NCBI GenBank assembly: GCA_963629575.1
Contig: CAVGIM010000025.1
Location: 1 to 37,402 of the forward strand
Direction: 5' to 3'
Source of the DNA: Hallerella sp963629575
Lineage (GTDB): Bacteria; Fibrobacterota; Fibrobacteria; Fibrobacterales; Fibrobacteraceae
DNA length: 37,402 nucleotides
The notes under the pieces were generated by a model. The model saw nothing but the letters and a program-made list of their open reading frames with translations. It was not told where the DNA came from and ran no database searches. Below, piece after piece: positions 1-6,624 of the stretch (positions within the stretch are counted from its first letter, which is position 1; each line of letters begins with the position of its first letter). The position numbers were made by a program, and so were the translations under genes.

Positions 1-40
1 AAAGAAGTACTCTCCCTATAGAGGAGAGTATTTCTTTTTT
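1..40 (+). terminator. Strong Rho-independent terminator, left copy
   Basis: Bases 1-15 pair with 23-37 around a 7-nt loop (15 bp with one G-U pair), and a run of T follows at 35-40. It is the first thing in the window, so the gene it ends lies outside. The same sequence recurs exactly at 22116. Confidence 0.8.
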
Positions 41-55
41 GGTCCTTTTTTCTTT
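1..55. repeat. Exact 55-bp repeat, copy 1
   Basis: Bases 1-55 are identical to 22116-22170 in the same orientation and contain a complete terminator hairpin. The sequences diverge at base 56. The copy begins at the very first base of the window, so it may be an assembly-graph overlap as well as a biological repeat. Confidence 0.9.
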
Positions 56-101
56 GAGGCGACAAGGGATTTTTTTTTTGTGGGGGGAAAACAAAAAAGT
101 A

Positions 102-136
102 TTGACAAATTGTAATACAAAATCTATGTTCAGGAC
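102..136 (+). promoter_or_regulatory. Promoter and operator of the DUF4258 toxin-antitoxin pair
   Basis: TTGACA (102-107), a 17-bp spacer and TATGTT (125-130) are followed by exactly 6 bp and then the ATG at 137, which predicts a leaderless transcript. The spacer holds the perfect palindrome TTGTA-A-TACAA (110-120), a likely binding site for autorepression by the antitoxin. Confidence 0.65.
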
Positions 137-373
137 ATGAACATCACCAAGCACGCCTTTGACCGGATGACCGAACGCGGGATGACGCCGGAAATGCTCG
201 CTTCCCTGATTAAGGGAAGGACGCTTGTCTGGAAATCCGCGGACGGCCGCTTCGTGGTCGTCGGGACGGCTGACGGAAAGCTCTGGGCTGTCGTCATGGA
301 ATCCGACATGTACACGGTCGTCACGGTCAGAAGGGCGCACAAGGACGAGGAGGCCGTATGGAATTCAAGATAG
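137..373 (+). CDS. DUF4258 family protein, probable toxin
   Basis: A 78-residue protein with the DUF4258 pattern: an N-terminal HAFDRMTERGMTPEML segment, a central strand region, and an ending VVTVRR. DUF4258 proteins are often found as small toxins beside DNA-binding antitoxins. The stop lies inside the next gene (16-nt overlap), which implies translational coupling. The ATG sits 6 bp after the -10 box with no Shine-Dalgarno sequence, so translation is probably leaderless. The role as a toxin is inferred from family and neighbour, not shown. Confidence 0.7.
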   Translation: MNITKHAFDRMTERGMTPEMLASLIKGRTLVWKSADGRFVVVGTADGKLWAVVMESDMYTVVTVRRAHKDEEAVWNSR

Positions 374-657
374 TGGACAATGCGGACATTTCCAGGGAAG
401 AGCTGGAATACTTCGAAAGGCACGATTTCGGGAAGGAGATGGCAGACGGCCTCAAGGACGGCTCCACGGTCGTTTCCGACGGGTCGTGGGAAGAGACGGT
501 GCGCGCCATCAAGGCGAAAAAGGCGCGGAATGCCTCGAGGATGACGTCGTTCAGGCTCCCGGTGTGGGTCATCGAGGGGCTGAAGCGCAACGCGGCCAAG
601 GGCGGCGTGAAGTTCAGCGAGTTCGCGATCGAGACGCTCTCCAAGGCGGCGCTGTAG
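358..657 (+). CDS. Ribbon-helix-helix antitoxin-like protein
   Basis: A 99-residue protein. The last 40 residues (RMTSFRLPVWVIEGLKRNAA and on through SEFAIETLSKAA) fit a CopG/BrnA-type ribbon-helix-helix: one strand followed by two helices. The N-terminal half is acidic and probably wraps the partner toxin. It overlaps the DUF4258 gene by 16 nt and is the natural antitoxin and autorepressor of that operon. The palindrome at 110-120 is its likely site. The pairing is inferred from order and fold. Confidence 0.7.
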   Translation: MEFKIVDNADISREELEYFERHDFGKEMADGLKDGSTVVSDGSWEETVRAIKAKKARNASRMTSFRLPVWVIEGLKRNAAKGGVKFSEFAIETLSKAAL

Positions 658-664
658 GGGAAAC

Positions 665-1024
665 ATGGACGACAAGGAAGACGAAAAGGAAAAGCCGGAC
701 TTTTGGAGGCGCGCCGAGAAGGTGGCGGGAGACATCGCGTGTCTCGCGGTCTTCCTCTTCTTCTTCGTGCTTCCAGTCGTCGCGTGGCTGCGCGGGGGGA
801 GGCGTCCGTGGTTCGTGGAGAGCGATCTGCTCATGGGAATTCTCGTCTTGACGCTCATGTCGTCGATAGGGCTTGCGGTCACCGCCGCCGCCGCGTTTCT
901 CGGCGAACGTCTGGCGAGGCGCGTCCGAGGGGCGTCCGTCGAGGGAGCGACGCTCGCCGTCATGGAAGTGGCGGTGTTCCTCCTCCTTTCCGTCTTCGTC
1001 GCGTGGCTGGCCTCTAAGATCTGA
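665..1024 (+). CDS. Small membrane protein with three predicted helices (long copy)
   Basis: A 119-residue protein with a charged start (MDDKEDEKEKPDFWRR) and three hydrophobic segments near residues 25-42, 57-80 and 98-117. I do not recognise a family. It follows the antitoxin by 7 nt with GGGGAAAC upstream, so it belongs to the toxin-antitoxin operon. A shorter paralogue lies at 24110. The two are collinear except that 73 residues are missing from the short copy. A 14-bp direct repeat (777-790 and 996-1009) marks the ends of that difference. A role as membrane effector or exclusion protein is only a guess. Confidence 0.7.
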   Translation: MDDKEDEKEKPDFWRRAEKVAGDIACLAVFLFFFVLPVVAWLRGGRRPWFVESDLLMGILVLTLMSSIGLAVTAAAAFLGERLARRVRGASVEGATLAVMEVAVFLLLSVFVAWLASKI

Positions 1025-1041
1025 TTTTTTTTGTAAAAATG

Positions 1042-1074
1042 CGCGAAAACGCATTGATTCTATGCGTTTTCGCG
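1042..1074. promoter_or_regulatory. 13-bp inverted repeat, left copy
   Basis: CGCGAAAACGCAT (1042-1054) and its exact complement (1062-1074) flank a 7-bp loop. A TATATT box follows at 1085-1090, just before the small gene at 1100. The diverged right copy at 24268 keeps perfect pairing. It could be an operator over the promoter of the small gene or an RNA hairpin. Confidence 0.6.
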
Positions 1075-1099
1075 AAATTTTGTGTATATTTCTGCATAT

Positions 1100-1258
1100 A
1101 TGAAGAAGAACGTGCAGAAAATGGAACCGTCCGGGCCGAGGCCGGCCGCTGTCCGGCAGGATGCGGCGCAGGATGCGCTGGTCCGGCATCTGGCGGACGC
1201 GTGCGCGAGGCTCGCGCGCATCGAGAAACTTCTTGAGTCCATGCTGGGCGTAAGGTAG
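1100..1258 (+). CDS. Small protein of unknown function, phage-proximal
   Basis: A 52-residue basic protein starting MKKNVQKMEPSGPRPAAVRQ and ending in a short amphipathic helix (ARLARIEKLLESML). No family is recognised. The start is supported by conservation: the diverged right copy at 24327 keeps the same start and first 26 codons or so, then breaks away. A TATATT box lies 9 bp upstream. Its position directly before the terminase genes suggests it belongs to the phage or to the accessory cassette at its edge. Confidence 0.5.
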   Translation: MKKNVQKMEPSGPRPAAVRQDAAQDALVRHLADACARLARIEKLLESMLGVR

Positions 1259-1268
1259 GGAGGGAACG

Positions 1269-1286
1269 GTTTACGGCCAAGTTTAC
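1269..1286. promoter_or_regulatory. Reverse-oriented copy of the phage GTAAACTTGG motif
   Basis: CCAAGTTTAC (1277-1286) is the exact complement of GTAAACTTGG found at 4241 and 16769. A further GTTTAC lies at 1269-1274. It sits in the gap just before the terminase small subunit. Confidence 0.4.
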
Positions 1287-1305
1287 GGGAGAGACCGCCA
1301 GACGC

Positions 1306-1611
1306 ATGCAGCTGAACGGGGCTGCGGCGCGCAAGTTCCGGAGCAGGCTTCGCTACAGGCTGCTCCGCGACAACGCGGACCGCATCGGGGAGATATTCTC
1401 CGAGGCGCTCGCGGAGTGCGACCAGGCGAAGCTGAAGCTCGCGACCGAGGCGGGGCTCTTTCTCGGGATGGACTTCCGTGCGTCGGCGGACTACGTGCAG
1501 AAATCCGAGGTGCGGGAGGACGTGAAGAGCGAGACCCGCGTCATCACCTTTACGGAGACCACGTCCGGCGATGGAAGTGAAGCTGCTACCGGTTCAGAAG
1601 CGTCTGCTTGA
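1306..1611 (+). CDS. Probable terminase small subunit
   Basis: A 101-residue protein placed directly before the large terminase and overlapping it by 41 nt, the usual position of the DNA-recognition subunit. It has a basic N-terminus (RKFRSRLRYRLLRDNADRIG) and a helical middle, and ends in a low-complexity Ser/Thr/Glu tail. I do not see a diagnostic motif, so the call rests mainly on position and size. The Shine-Dalgarno match before the ATG is weak, so the start is uncertain. Confidence 0.55.
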   Translation: MQLNGAAARKFRSRLRYRLLRDNADRIGEIFSEALAECDQAKLKLATEAGLFLGMDFRASADYVQKSEVREDVKSETRVITFTETTSGDGSEAATGSEASA

Positions 1612-2851
1612 CACGCGCGCGCCATTCGCCGGCATCTACGGCGGGCGGGGGCTCGGCAAGTCGTTCATCCTTTCCGTGATGGCGGTGAGGAACCTGTTCG
1701 AGGGGCGATCGTCGATGATATGGGGGCAGAACTTCCGCGCGCTAAAGGACGTGCTGTTCGACAACATCAAGGCGAGGCTTTCTGAGTGGGGACTGTTCGA
1801 GCTGGTGAAGGTGAACATGTCCGACATGACGATTTCTTTCGGGAACAGGAAGATCGTGGGGATGAGCTACGAGAACCTCGACGCGTGCCGCGGCTACTCG
1901 GACATCTCCATGCAGCTCTACGACGAGATCGCGACGGCGCCGATGGAACTCCGGGCCGTTGCCGCGCCGTGCATGAGAGGCCCTGGGATAGTGCCCGCGG
2001 AGCGCTTCGCCTCTACGCCTCGGATGGGAAGCTACTGGGACCAGATCTTTCGCTCGGAGCGCGGCAGGTCGGTCGAGGTCATCACGGGGAATTTCTACGG
2101 GAACGTGTTTCTTACGGACGAGCAGCGCGCCTCCATCGAGGGGGCGGTTCTCGACCCAAGGCTGCGGGCGCAGGAAATCTACGGCGAGATCCTCGAGGCG
2201 TCGGACGACACGCAGATCATCCGGCTGGGCGAGTTTCCGGAACGCCCTGGAGAGCTTTCCGACGGGCGCGTCTATGTAGGCATCGACTGCGCCGGTCCTG
2301 GCGTGGACAGGACGGCCATAGTCGCGAGGCGCGGGTCGCGGATCATCGGAATATTTTCCGACCCGGACGTGGATTCCTACGGAGTCAAGGCGAGGCTAAG
2401 GGAGATGCTTTCCGGGGAGCGCCCGGAAGCGGTCTTCGTGGACATGGCGTACGGGCAGGGCGTCTATGACCAGCTGAAATACGAGTGTCCGCGCGTGGAA
2501 CTCGTGCAGTTCGCGGCGTCGGCGAGGAACCCGGAACGTTTCCAGAACCGGCGCTGCGAGATGTATTTCGACCTGTGCGACGCCATCCGTGGCGGACTCT
2601 TCGTGGAATCCCCGGAAATACGGCGCGACCTGTGCGCGACGCACTTCTTCGTGAACGCGCGGAACAGGCTGCAGCTCGAGCCAAAGGACGGAATCAAGGC
2701 GGTAGTCGGACATTCGCCGGACCTCGCGGACGCGCTCGCCCTGTCGTTCTCTGACGGATACGACCCGGAGGAAGGGACGGCCTTTTCCCCTGTCCGGGAT
2801 TCGGTGTCGGAGTGTCGCCGCCGGCGCGCGCTCAGGATGATGGGGGCGTGA
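1571..2851 (+). CDS. terL: Terminase large subunit
   Basis: A 426-residue DNA-packaging motor. The ATPase half has Walker A GGRGLGKS (residues 24-31) and Walker B LYDE (116-119). The nuclease half has the RNase H-like acidic residues in VGIDCAGPGVDRTA (near 239), FVDMAYGQG (near 291) and SPDLADAL (near 384-387). It cuts and pumps phage DNA into the prohead through the portal. The length is normal for the family and it looks intact. It overlaps the probable small subunit. The portal gene, normally next door, lies instead at 12671. Confidence 0.92.
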   Translation: MEVKLLPVQKRLLDTRAPFAGIYGGRGLGKSFILSVMAVRNLFEGRSSMIWGQNFRALKDVLFDNIKARLSEWGLFELVKVNMSDMTISFGNRKIVGMSYENLDACRGYSDISMQLYDEIATAPMELRAVAAPCMRGPGIVPAERFASTPRMGSYWDQIFRSERGRSVEVITGNFYGNVFLTDEQRASIEGAVLDPRLRAQEIYGEILEASDDTQIIRLGEFPERPGELSDGRVYVGIDCAGPGVDRTAIVARRGSRIIGIFSDPDVDSYGVKARLREMLSGERPEAVFVDMAYGQGVYDQLKYECPRVELVQFAASARNPERFQNRRCEMYFDLCDAIRGGLFVESPEIRRDLCATHFFVNARNRLQLEPKDGIKAVVGHSPDLADALALSFSDGYDPEEGTAFSPVRDSVSECRRRRALRMMGA

Positions 2852-3490
2852 ATGGCTTCGGGGATCTATGCGGAAGCGGATGCTGTGGCCCGTGCGGTTT
2901 TCGTGCGGCAGTGCGGATCGATGTCCGCGACAGGGGACAGGACGATCGCTCGCGCGTGCCGGGAGGCGCACCGGATAGCGGTCGCGAAGCTCGTCGCCCG
3001 GTCGGACGTTTTCGGAGGCTATCTCGACATGCTGAACTCGGACGACGAGATCGACGAGACGGCGCTCGCCATCCTGTCGAGGGTCGGGAAGCTCGACACC
3101 TCGCGCGGCGGGGTCGCCGTCGTGAACTGCATGGTGACGATGGCGATGAACGGGATAAGGAACCGCATCCGATACATGAACGCGAAGAAGCGCAAGGCGG
3201 ATACGGTAAGCTACGAGGAAATTTCACAATCAACCGAAAGGAGTACGGAACATGTCGGAAAACTTGAAATCGCTCGTGGAGAGCATCAAGGCGGAAGTGG
3301 GACAGACGCCATCATCGACGGCGCAATCTTCGGAATCGGAGCGGCCAGATCGGGCAGGGACTGGGTCCGGTCAAGGGTCGCCGGAACCGTCCGAGCGGCA
3401 GCCCTCGCCGCAAGGGCGGGAAGGGAGGCCGGACGACGCTTCGACACGGGAAACTGGGTCCAGACCGAACTTGAACTCGTTTTCGCGTGA
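2852..3490 (+). CDS. Phage protein of unknown function with a sigma-factor-like segment
   Basis: A 212-residue ORF starting one base after the terminase stop. Residues 75-123 (AILSRVGKLDTSRGG, then NGIRNRIRYMNAKKRKADTVSY) resemble sigma-70 region 2 as found in phage late sigma factors, where a FD-x-S-x-G stretch precedes an aromatic/basic helix. The resemblance is by eye and weak. The last 80 residues overlap the scaffold gene by 239 nt in another frame and look like low-complexity Ala/Arg/Gly, so the functional part may end near residue 130. If it is a sigma factor, the repeated GTGTAAACTTG motif is a candidate target. Confidence 0.5.
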   Translation: MASGIYAEADAVARAVFVRQCGSMSATGDRTIARACREAHRIAVAKLVARSDVFGGYLDMLNSDDEIDETALAILSRVGKLDTSRGGVAVVNCMVTMAMNGIRNRIRYMNAKKRKADTVSYEEISQSTERSTEHVGKLEIARGEHQGGSGTDAIIDGAIFGIGAARSGRDWVRSRVAGTVRAAALAARAGREAGRRFDTGNWVQTELELVFA

Positions 3491-4223
3491 GGATAAGGCG
3501 GCCTACTCGTTCCGTCGGCAGCTGGAGAGGCAGAAAAGCGAATCCGACGCCCAGCTGAAGAAACGGGACGACCGGATCGCTGAACTCGAGCGGAAGGTGG
3601 CCGAGCTCACGAAGCCGGCGGACAAGAAGCGCGCGGACTTCGGGACTGACGACGAGTACATGGGTTATCTTGCCGGTAAGGGCGCGGAGGCGGCGCTCGC
3701 GAAGCGGGACGCCGAGAACGCCGAGAAGGAGCGAAAGGCGGAGGAATCCAGAAAGATGGAATCGGAGGAAATGGCCAGCGTTTCCAGGACGATCAATGTC
3801 TTCAGGGAAAACGCGTTCAGGACGTTCGGCGAGGAAAAGGCGCAGGACTTCCTTTCTCGTGCGAAGCGATTCGGCGAGAACGGTCTTTCCGACATTCTAG
3901 ACAGAGACCCTGTCGCTTCCAGGTTCTTCTTCGAGAACGCGGACGGTCCAGCCGTTCTCGACAGGGTGATGTCGGACGGAAAGACGGCTAGACGGGCGCT
4001 TGCGCCGACAAGCGATCCGATGGAACGCCTTTTCACGCTGCACGAAATCGCGAACGAGATCCGAAAGGAGAAACTCCAGACGGAAGGGCCCGGGCATGCG
4101 ACCGGCTTGCCTGTCATCGGGAAGCCGGGCAGCGGATCCGGGAGGGCGCCGTCGGAAGACATTTTCGCCTCCTCGAAGTCCCTGTCCGACTACATCAAGG
4201 GCAGGAAATCGCGCAGCCGATAG
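3252..4223 (+). CDS. Scaffolding protein
   Basis: A 323-residue charged protein directly before the coat gene. Residues 1-75 are disordered and rich in Ser/Pro/Gly. Residues 78-180 form a long Lys/Glu coiled coil (QLERQKSESDAQLKKRDDRI and on). The C-terminus is basic (DYIKGRKSRSR), like P22-type scaffolds, whose basic end binds coat protein. It guides prohead assembly and leaves before packaging. AAAGGAG precedes the ATG. The disordered N-terminus overlaps the upstream gene. Confidence 0.75.
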   Translation: MSENLKSLVESIKAEVGQTPSSTAQSSESERPDRAGTGSGQGSPEPSERQPSPQGREGRPDDASTRETGSRPNLNSFSREDKAAYSFRRQLERQKSESDAQLKKRDDRIAELERKVAELTKPADKKRADFGTDDEYMGYLAGKGAEAALAKRDAENAEKERKAEESRKMESEEMASVSRTINVFRENAFRTFGEEKAQDFLSRAKRFGENGLSDILDRDPVASRFFFENADGPAVLDRVMSDGKTARRALAPTSDPMERLFTLHEIANEIRKEKLQTEGPGHATGLPVIGKPGSGSGRAPSEDIFASSKSLSDYIKGRKSRSR

Positions 4224-4238
4224 GCGAAAATCGGTTTG

Positions 4239-4249
4239 GTGTAAACTTG
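4239..4249 (+). promoter_or_regulatory. Phage motif GTGTAAACTTG, site 1 (before the coat gene)
   Basis: The motif lies in the 186-bp gap between scaffold and coat, 160 bp before the coat ATG, and reads GTGTAAACTTGGGC. The rest of the gap has no convincing ORF. A coat gene needing very high expression is a natural place for its own promoter. Confidence 0.5.
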
Positions 4250-4409
4250 GGCGACAGGACGGAAGGTCAGGCCGCCTTTCATTTTCTGTCTGGCGACGCG
4301 CGCCGACACGAAGCGCGACATTGGCGACGCACGCCTTCAAGTGCGCAGTGGACGCGGGGCTCGCATGGGATGCGCCCGCAACGTGAAATCTTAAACGGAG
4401 ACTGTCGAT

Positions 4410-5597
4410 ATGGCAGAAAACAAGTTCAGCAACAATTTGAAGGTCCAGCTCATCGCTCGCGCCTGCGGCGACGAAATGGACTACGTGAGGGCTTCCAAGT
4501 CCTACATGTCGCAGAACGACTTCAAGGGAAAGAAGTTCGGTCGCGACTACAAGATCTACATTCCCGACCCGGGCAAGGTGGTCGACGGCGTCGTCGCCGA
4601 TCCGGATACCGTCGAGGAAATCGAGTACAATGTCCGGCTCGAAAACAAGAACACGTCTGTCGAGCTTTCCGCGTGGAACACTCTCGGAGACGTGGACAGC
4701 TTCACGGACGAGATCGCCATCCCGCGCGGAACGGCACTTGCCCGCAGCGTCCAGAAGACGGTCGTTCGCAAGAACGCGTTCCGATCCGCACAGGCCGTCG
4801 TCTCGGACAAGCCGTCCTTCGGCGTTCTTTCGGACGCGGCGGCGGCGCTGATCGAGCTCGCGGTGAACGCCGACATGGTGAGCTTCCACAGCCCGACGGT
4901 GCTCGGCAAGGTGGCGGCTTCCGGGCTTGCGAACTTCATCCCTGCCCAGCAGGCCAAGGACATCTACACGAAGAACTACCTCGGCGAATATGCCGGCGCG
5001 TCGCAGCTCGGACTGGCCGTTCTCCCCACTGTCACCACGCCGGGCACGATTCCTGTCCCGACCGTCACGCTCAAGGCCGTGAATGACGACGAAGGCGGCG
5101 TCGTAGGCTTCGAACCCGTGTCCAGCGTTTCCGGAACCGGTCTTGTCGCCGGTCTCGCCTACAAGGCAACCGGTCTCAAGATTGTGGACCCGACCGGCAT
5201 CGAGACGGAACAGGACTTCGTCGTGATCGTCCAGGATTCCGACGGGAACATCCCGGAAATCAGGATCACGGTAGAGGGAAAGGCCTTCGGAAACCCGAAC
5301 GCCTGGTTACCAGCCGGGACGACCTCGCTCACCCTCGAAGCGATCCTCGATCCGGACAAGACCTACTATGTGGGACAGGTCCGCACGAAGGACGCGTTCG
5401 CCTACGACGACTACCGTTTCGACGACCTGCCCGGTTCCGAAAACGAAGCCGTGGCGACAGAGGGCGCGGTGACCGTCAAGATGAGCCAATACGGCGACGG
5501 ACGCGACCTGTCGAAGCTCGTGCGCATTGACCTGCCGTTTGCGGCCGGAATCCCGGACGTGCGCTTCTCCGTGACGACCTACATCGTCAAGGACTAG
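4410..5597 (+). CDS. Major capsid (coat) protein, P22-like
   Basis: A 395-residue protein after the scaffold and before a strong terminator, as expected for the coat. The N-terminal half (NDFKGKKFGRDYKIYIPDPG, SVELSAWNTLGD) and the ASGLANFIPAQQAKDIYTKN stretch fit P22 gp5/HK97-fold coat proteins. Residues 205-330 are rich in Gly, Val and Thr and look like an inserted Ig-like decoration domain. Strong codon bias and the stable terminator after it suggest high expression. Upstream ACGGAG serves as the ribosome site. Confidence 0.8.
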   Translation: MAENKFSNNLKVQLIARACGDEMDYVRASKSYMSQNDFKGKKFGRDYKIYIPDPGKVVDGVVADPDTVEEIEYNVRLENKNTSVELSAWNTLGDVDSFTDEIAIPRGTALARSVQKTVVRKNAFRSAQAVVSDKPSFGVLSDAAAALIELAVNADMVSFHSPTVLGKVAASGLANFIPAQQAKDIYTKNYLGEYAGASQLGLAVLPTVTTPGTIPVPTVTLKAVNDDEGGVVGFEPVSSVSGTGLVAGLAYKATGLKIVDPTGIETEQDFVVIVQDSDGNIPEIRITVEGKAFGNPNAWLPAGTTSLTLEAILDPDKTYYVGQVRTKDAFAYDDYRFDDLPGSENEAVATEGAVTVKMSQYGDGRDLSKLVRIDLPFAAGIPDVRFSVTTYIVKD

Positions 5598-5618
5598 GAT
5601 CACCTCTGCTCCAAGCGA

Positions 5619-5646
5619 GCCTCCCGGGAATTCCCGGGGGGCTTTT
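5619..5646 (+). terminator. Rho-independent terminator after the coat gene
   Basis: GCCTCCCGGG and CCCGGGGGGC pair over 10 bp (one G-U) around an AATT loop and are followed by TTTT. It separates the coat transcript from the small gene downstream. Confidence 0.8.
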
Positions 5647-5651
5647 CGCGC

Positions 5652-5680
5652 TTGCGGTTTCAGGATTTTCTGCCTATATT
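5652..5680 (+). promoter_or_regulatory. Sigma70-type promoter of the small membrane-protein gene
   Basis: TTGCGG (5652-5657), a 17-bp spacer and TATATT (5675-5680) lie 18 bp before the ATG at 5699, with AAGGAGG between. Together with the terminator just upstream this makes the small gene an independent unit. Confidence 0.6.
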
Positions 5681-5698
5681 TACGGCAAGGAGGCTTGA

Positions 5699-5848
5699 AT
5701 GATCGAACGTCTCGTTGTGCTTTTCGCGAAGAGGTACCGTTGCGGGCGTAGGTTCGCCGCCTTCCTCCTTCTCGGGCTGGCCGTCGATGCGGCGATGGCT
5801 GTCGCCGTGATTGTCCTGTTCGTTCGGCTTTTCTGGGGGGATAGATAG
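5699..5848 (+). CDS. Small membrane protein, probable phage moron
   Basis: A 49-residue ORF (MIERLVVLFAKRYRCGRRFA, then a long hydrophobic segment AFLLLGLAVDAAMAVAVIVL and a WGDR end). The Shine-Dalgarno AAGGAGG is perfect and 5 bp from the ATG. A basic N-terminus before a single membrane helix predicts insertion in the inner membrane. The gene has its own terminator upstream and its own promoter inside a late structural cluster. That is the layout of moron genes, which often act in superinfection exclusion from the prophage. Function is not known. Confidence 0.65.
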   Translation: MIERLVVLFAKRYRCGRRFAAFLLLGLAVDAAMAVAVIVLFVRLFWGDR

Positions 5849-5858
5849 GTCTTTCGCC

Positions 5859-5883
5859 GTGTAAACTTGTACGAGGTTTACAC
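5859..5883. promoter_or_regulatory. Phage motif GTGTAAACTTG, site 2, within a perfect palindrome
   Basis: GTGTAAAC (5859-5866), 9 bp and GTTTACAC (5876-5883) form a perfect inverted repeat that touches the ATG at 5884. Here the motif is present as two facing half-sites, which favours binding by a dimeric protein. Confidence 0.6.
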
Positions 5884-6624
5884 ATGCCAATTTCGATAAA
5901 CCAGCTAGTGAAGGAGGCCTGCGAGCTGACTAGCCTCGTGGCGCCGGGCGAATCCGTGGACGGCAACATGGCGACCGCGGCGGTCGCGCAGCTGAACCGC
6001 GCCGTGTCGGTTCTCAATTCGCAGGATTACATCGCCGGGGCGGTCCGCGCGGCGGACGTGTCGGGTAGCGAGATTCTTTTCCGCGTCCCGCTTCCGGGCG
6101 AGGAAGCTGCGGGAAACGCCGTCGCCGAGGAGCCGCCGGAAAAGGTGTCCGGCGTCTCGCGCAAAATTGGCGACAGGTTCGTCAGACTTGCCGCGTCCGA
6201 TCCTGTCGCTATCAGTTCAGCGTCAAGGAAGTCGCTCGCGACGTCGTTCTGCTACGACGTCTATCAAGAAAGCGTATCCGTTTCCGGAAAGTATTCGGTA
6301 CGCATGGTCGGGAGAATAACGCTCGACGGGAGCGCCCCGCAGGGGTGCCGGGTGTTCTACAACTCGAAGATTCCGCAATACAGGCTTTCCGACACCTGCT
6401 ACCTTTCCGACATCTACCGCGACATGCTGGTGGACGCCCTGTGCGTTGGTCTTTGCGACCTCTACAAGCTGGTCTCCTACAGGCCGCTTTTCGAGGAGCG
6501 TCTCGCCGAGGCGAAGAGACTAGTCAAGCGCGACAGGATCGCCGGGCGGATGCTGCGGTTCTCGGAACGTATCGGGGACTACCGCGACGCGTATTTGGCC
6601 GGGCTTTCCGGGGAGGGCTTCTAG
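5884..6624 (+). CDS. P22 gp4-like head-completion protein
   Basis: A 246-residue protein placed before the gp10-like gene. The start (ISINQLVKEACELTSLVAPG, then QLNRAVSVLNSQ) and the helical end (DMLVDALCVGLCDLYKLVSY, ERLAEAKRLVKR) match the plan of P22 gp4, the tail accessory factor that binds the portal ring after packaging. It is longer than P22 gp4 (166 residues), with an inserted beta-rich middle. The call rests on helical ends, size class and gene order. Confidence 0.6.
   Translation: MPISINQLVKEACELTSLVAPGESVDGNMATAAVAQLNRAVSVLNSQDYIAGAVRAADVSGSEILFRVPLPGEEAAGNAVAEEPPEKVSGVSRKIGDRFVRLAASDPVAISSASRKSLATSFCYDVYQESVSVSGKYSVRMVGRITLDGSAPQGCRVFYNSKIPQYRLSDTCYLSDIYRDMLVDALCVGLCDLYKLVSYRPLFEERLAEAKRLVKRDRIAGRMLRFSERIGDYRDAYLAGLSGEGF

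Noticed and set aside
4247..5086. Long plus-strand ORF rich in Arg overlapping the coat gene
   Set aside because: It is a frame shadow of the GC-rich coat gene, with no start signal and no family features.
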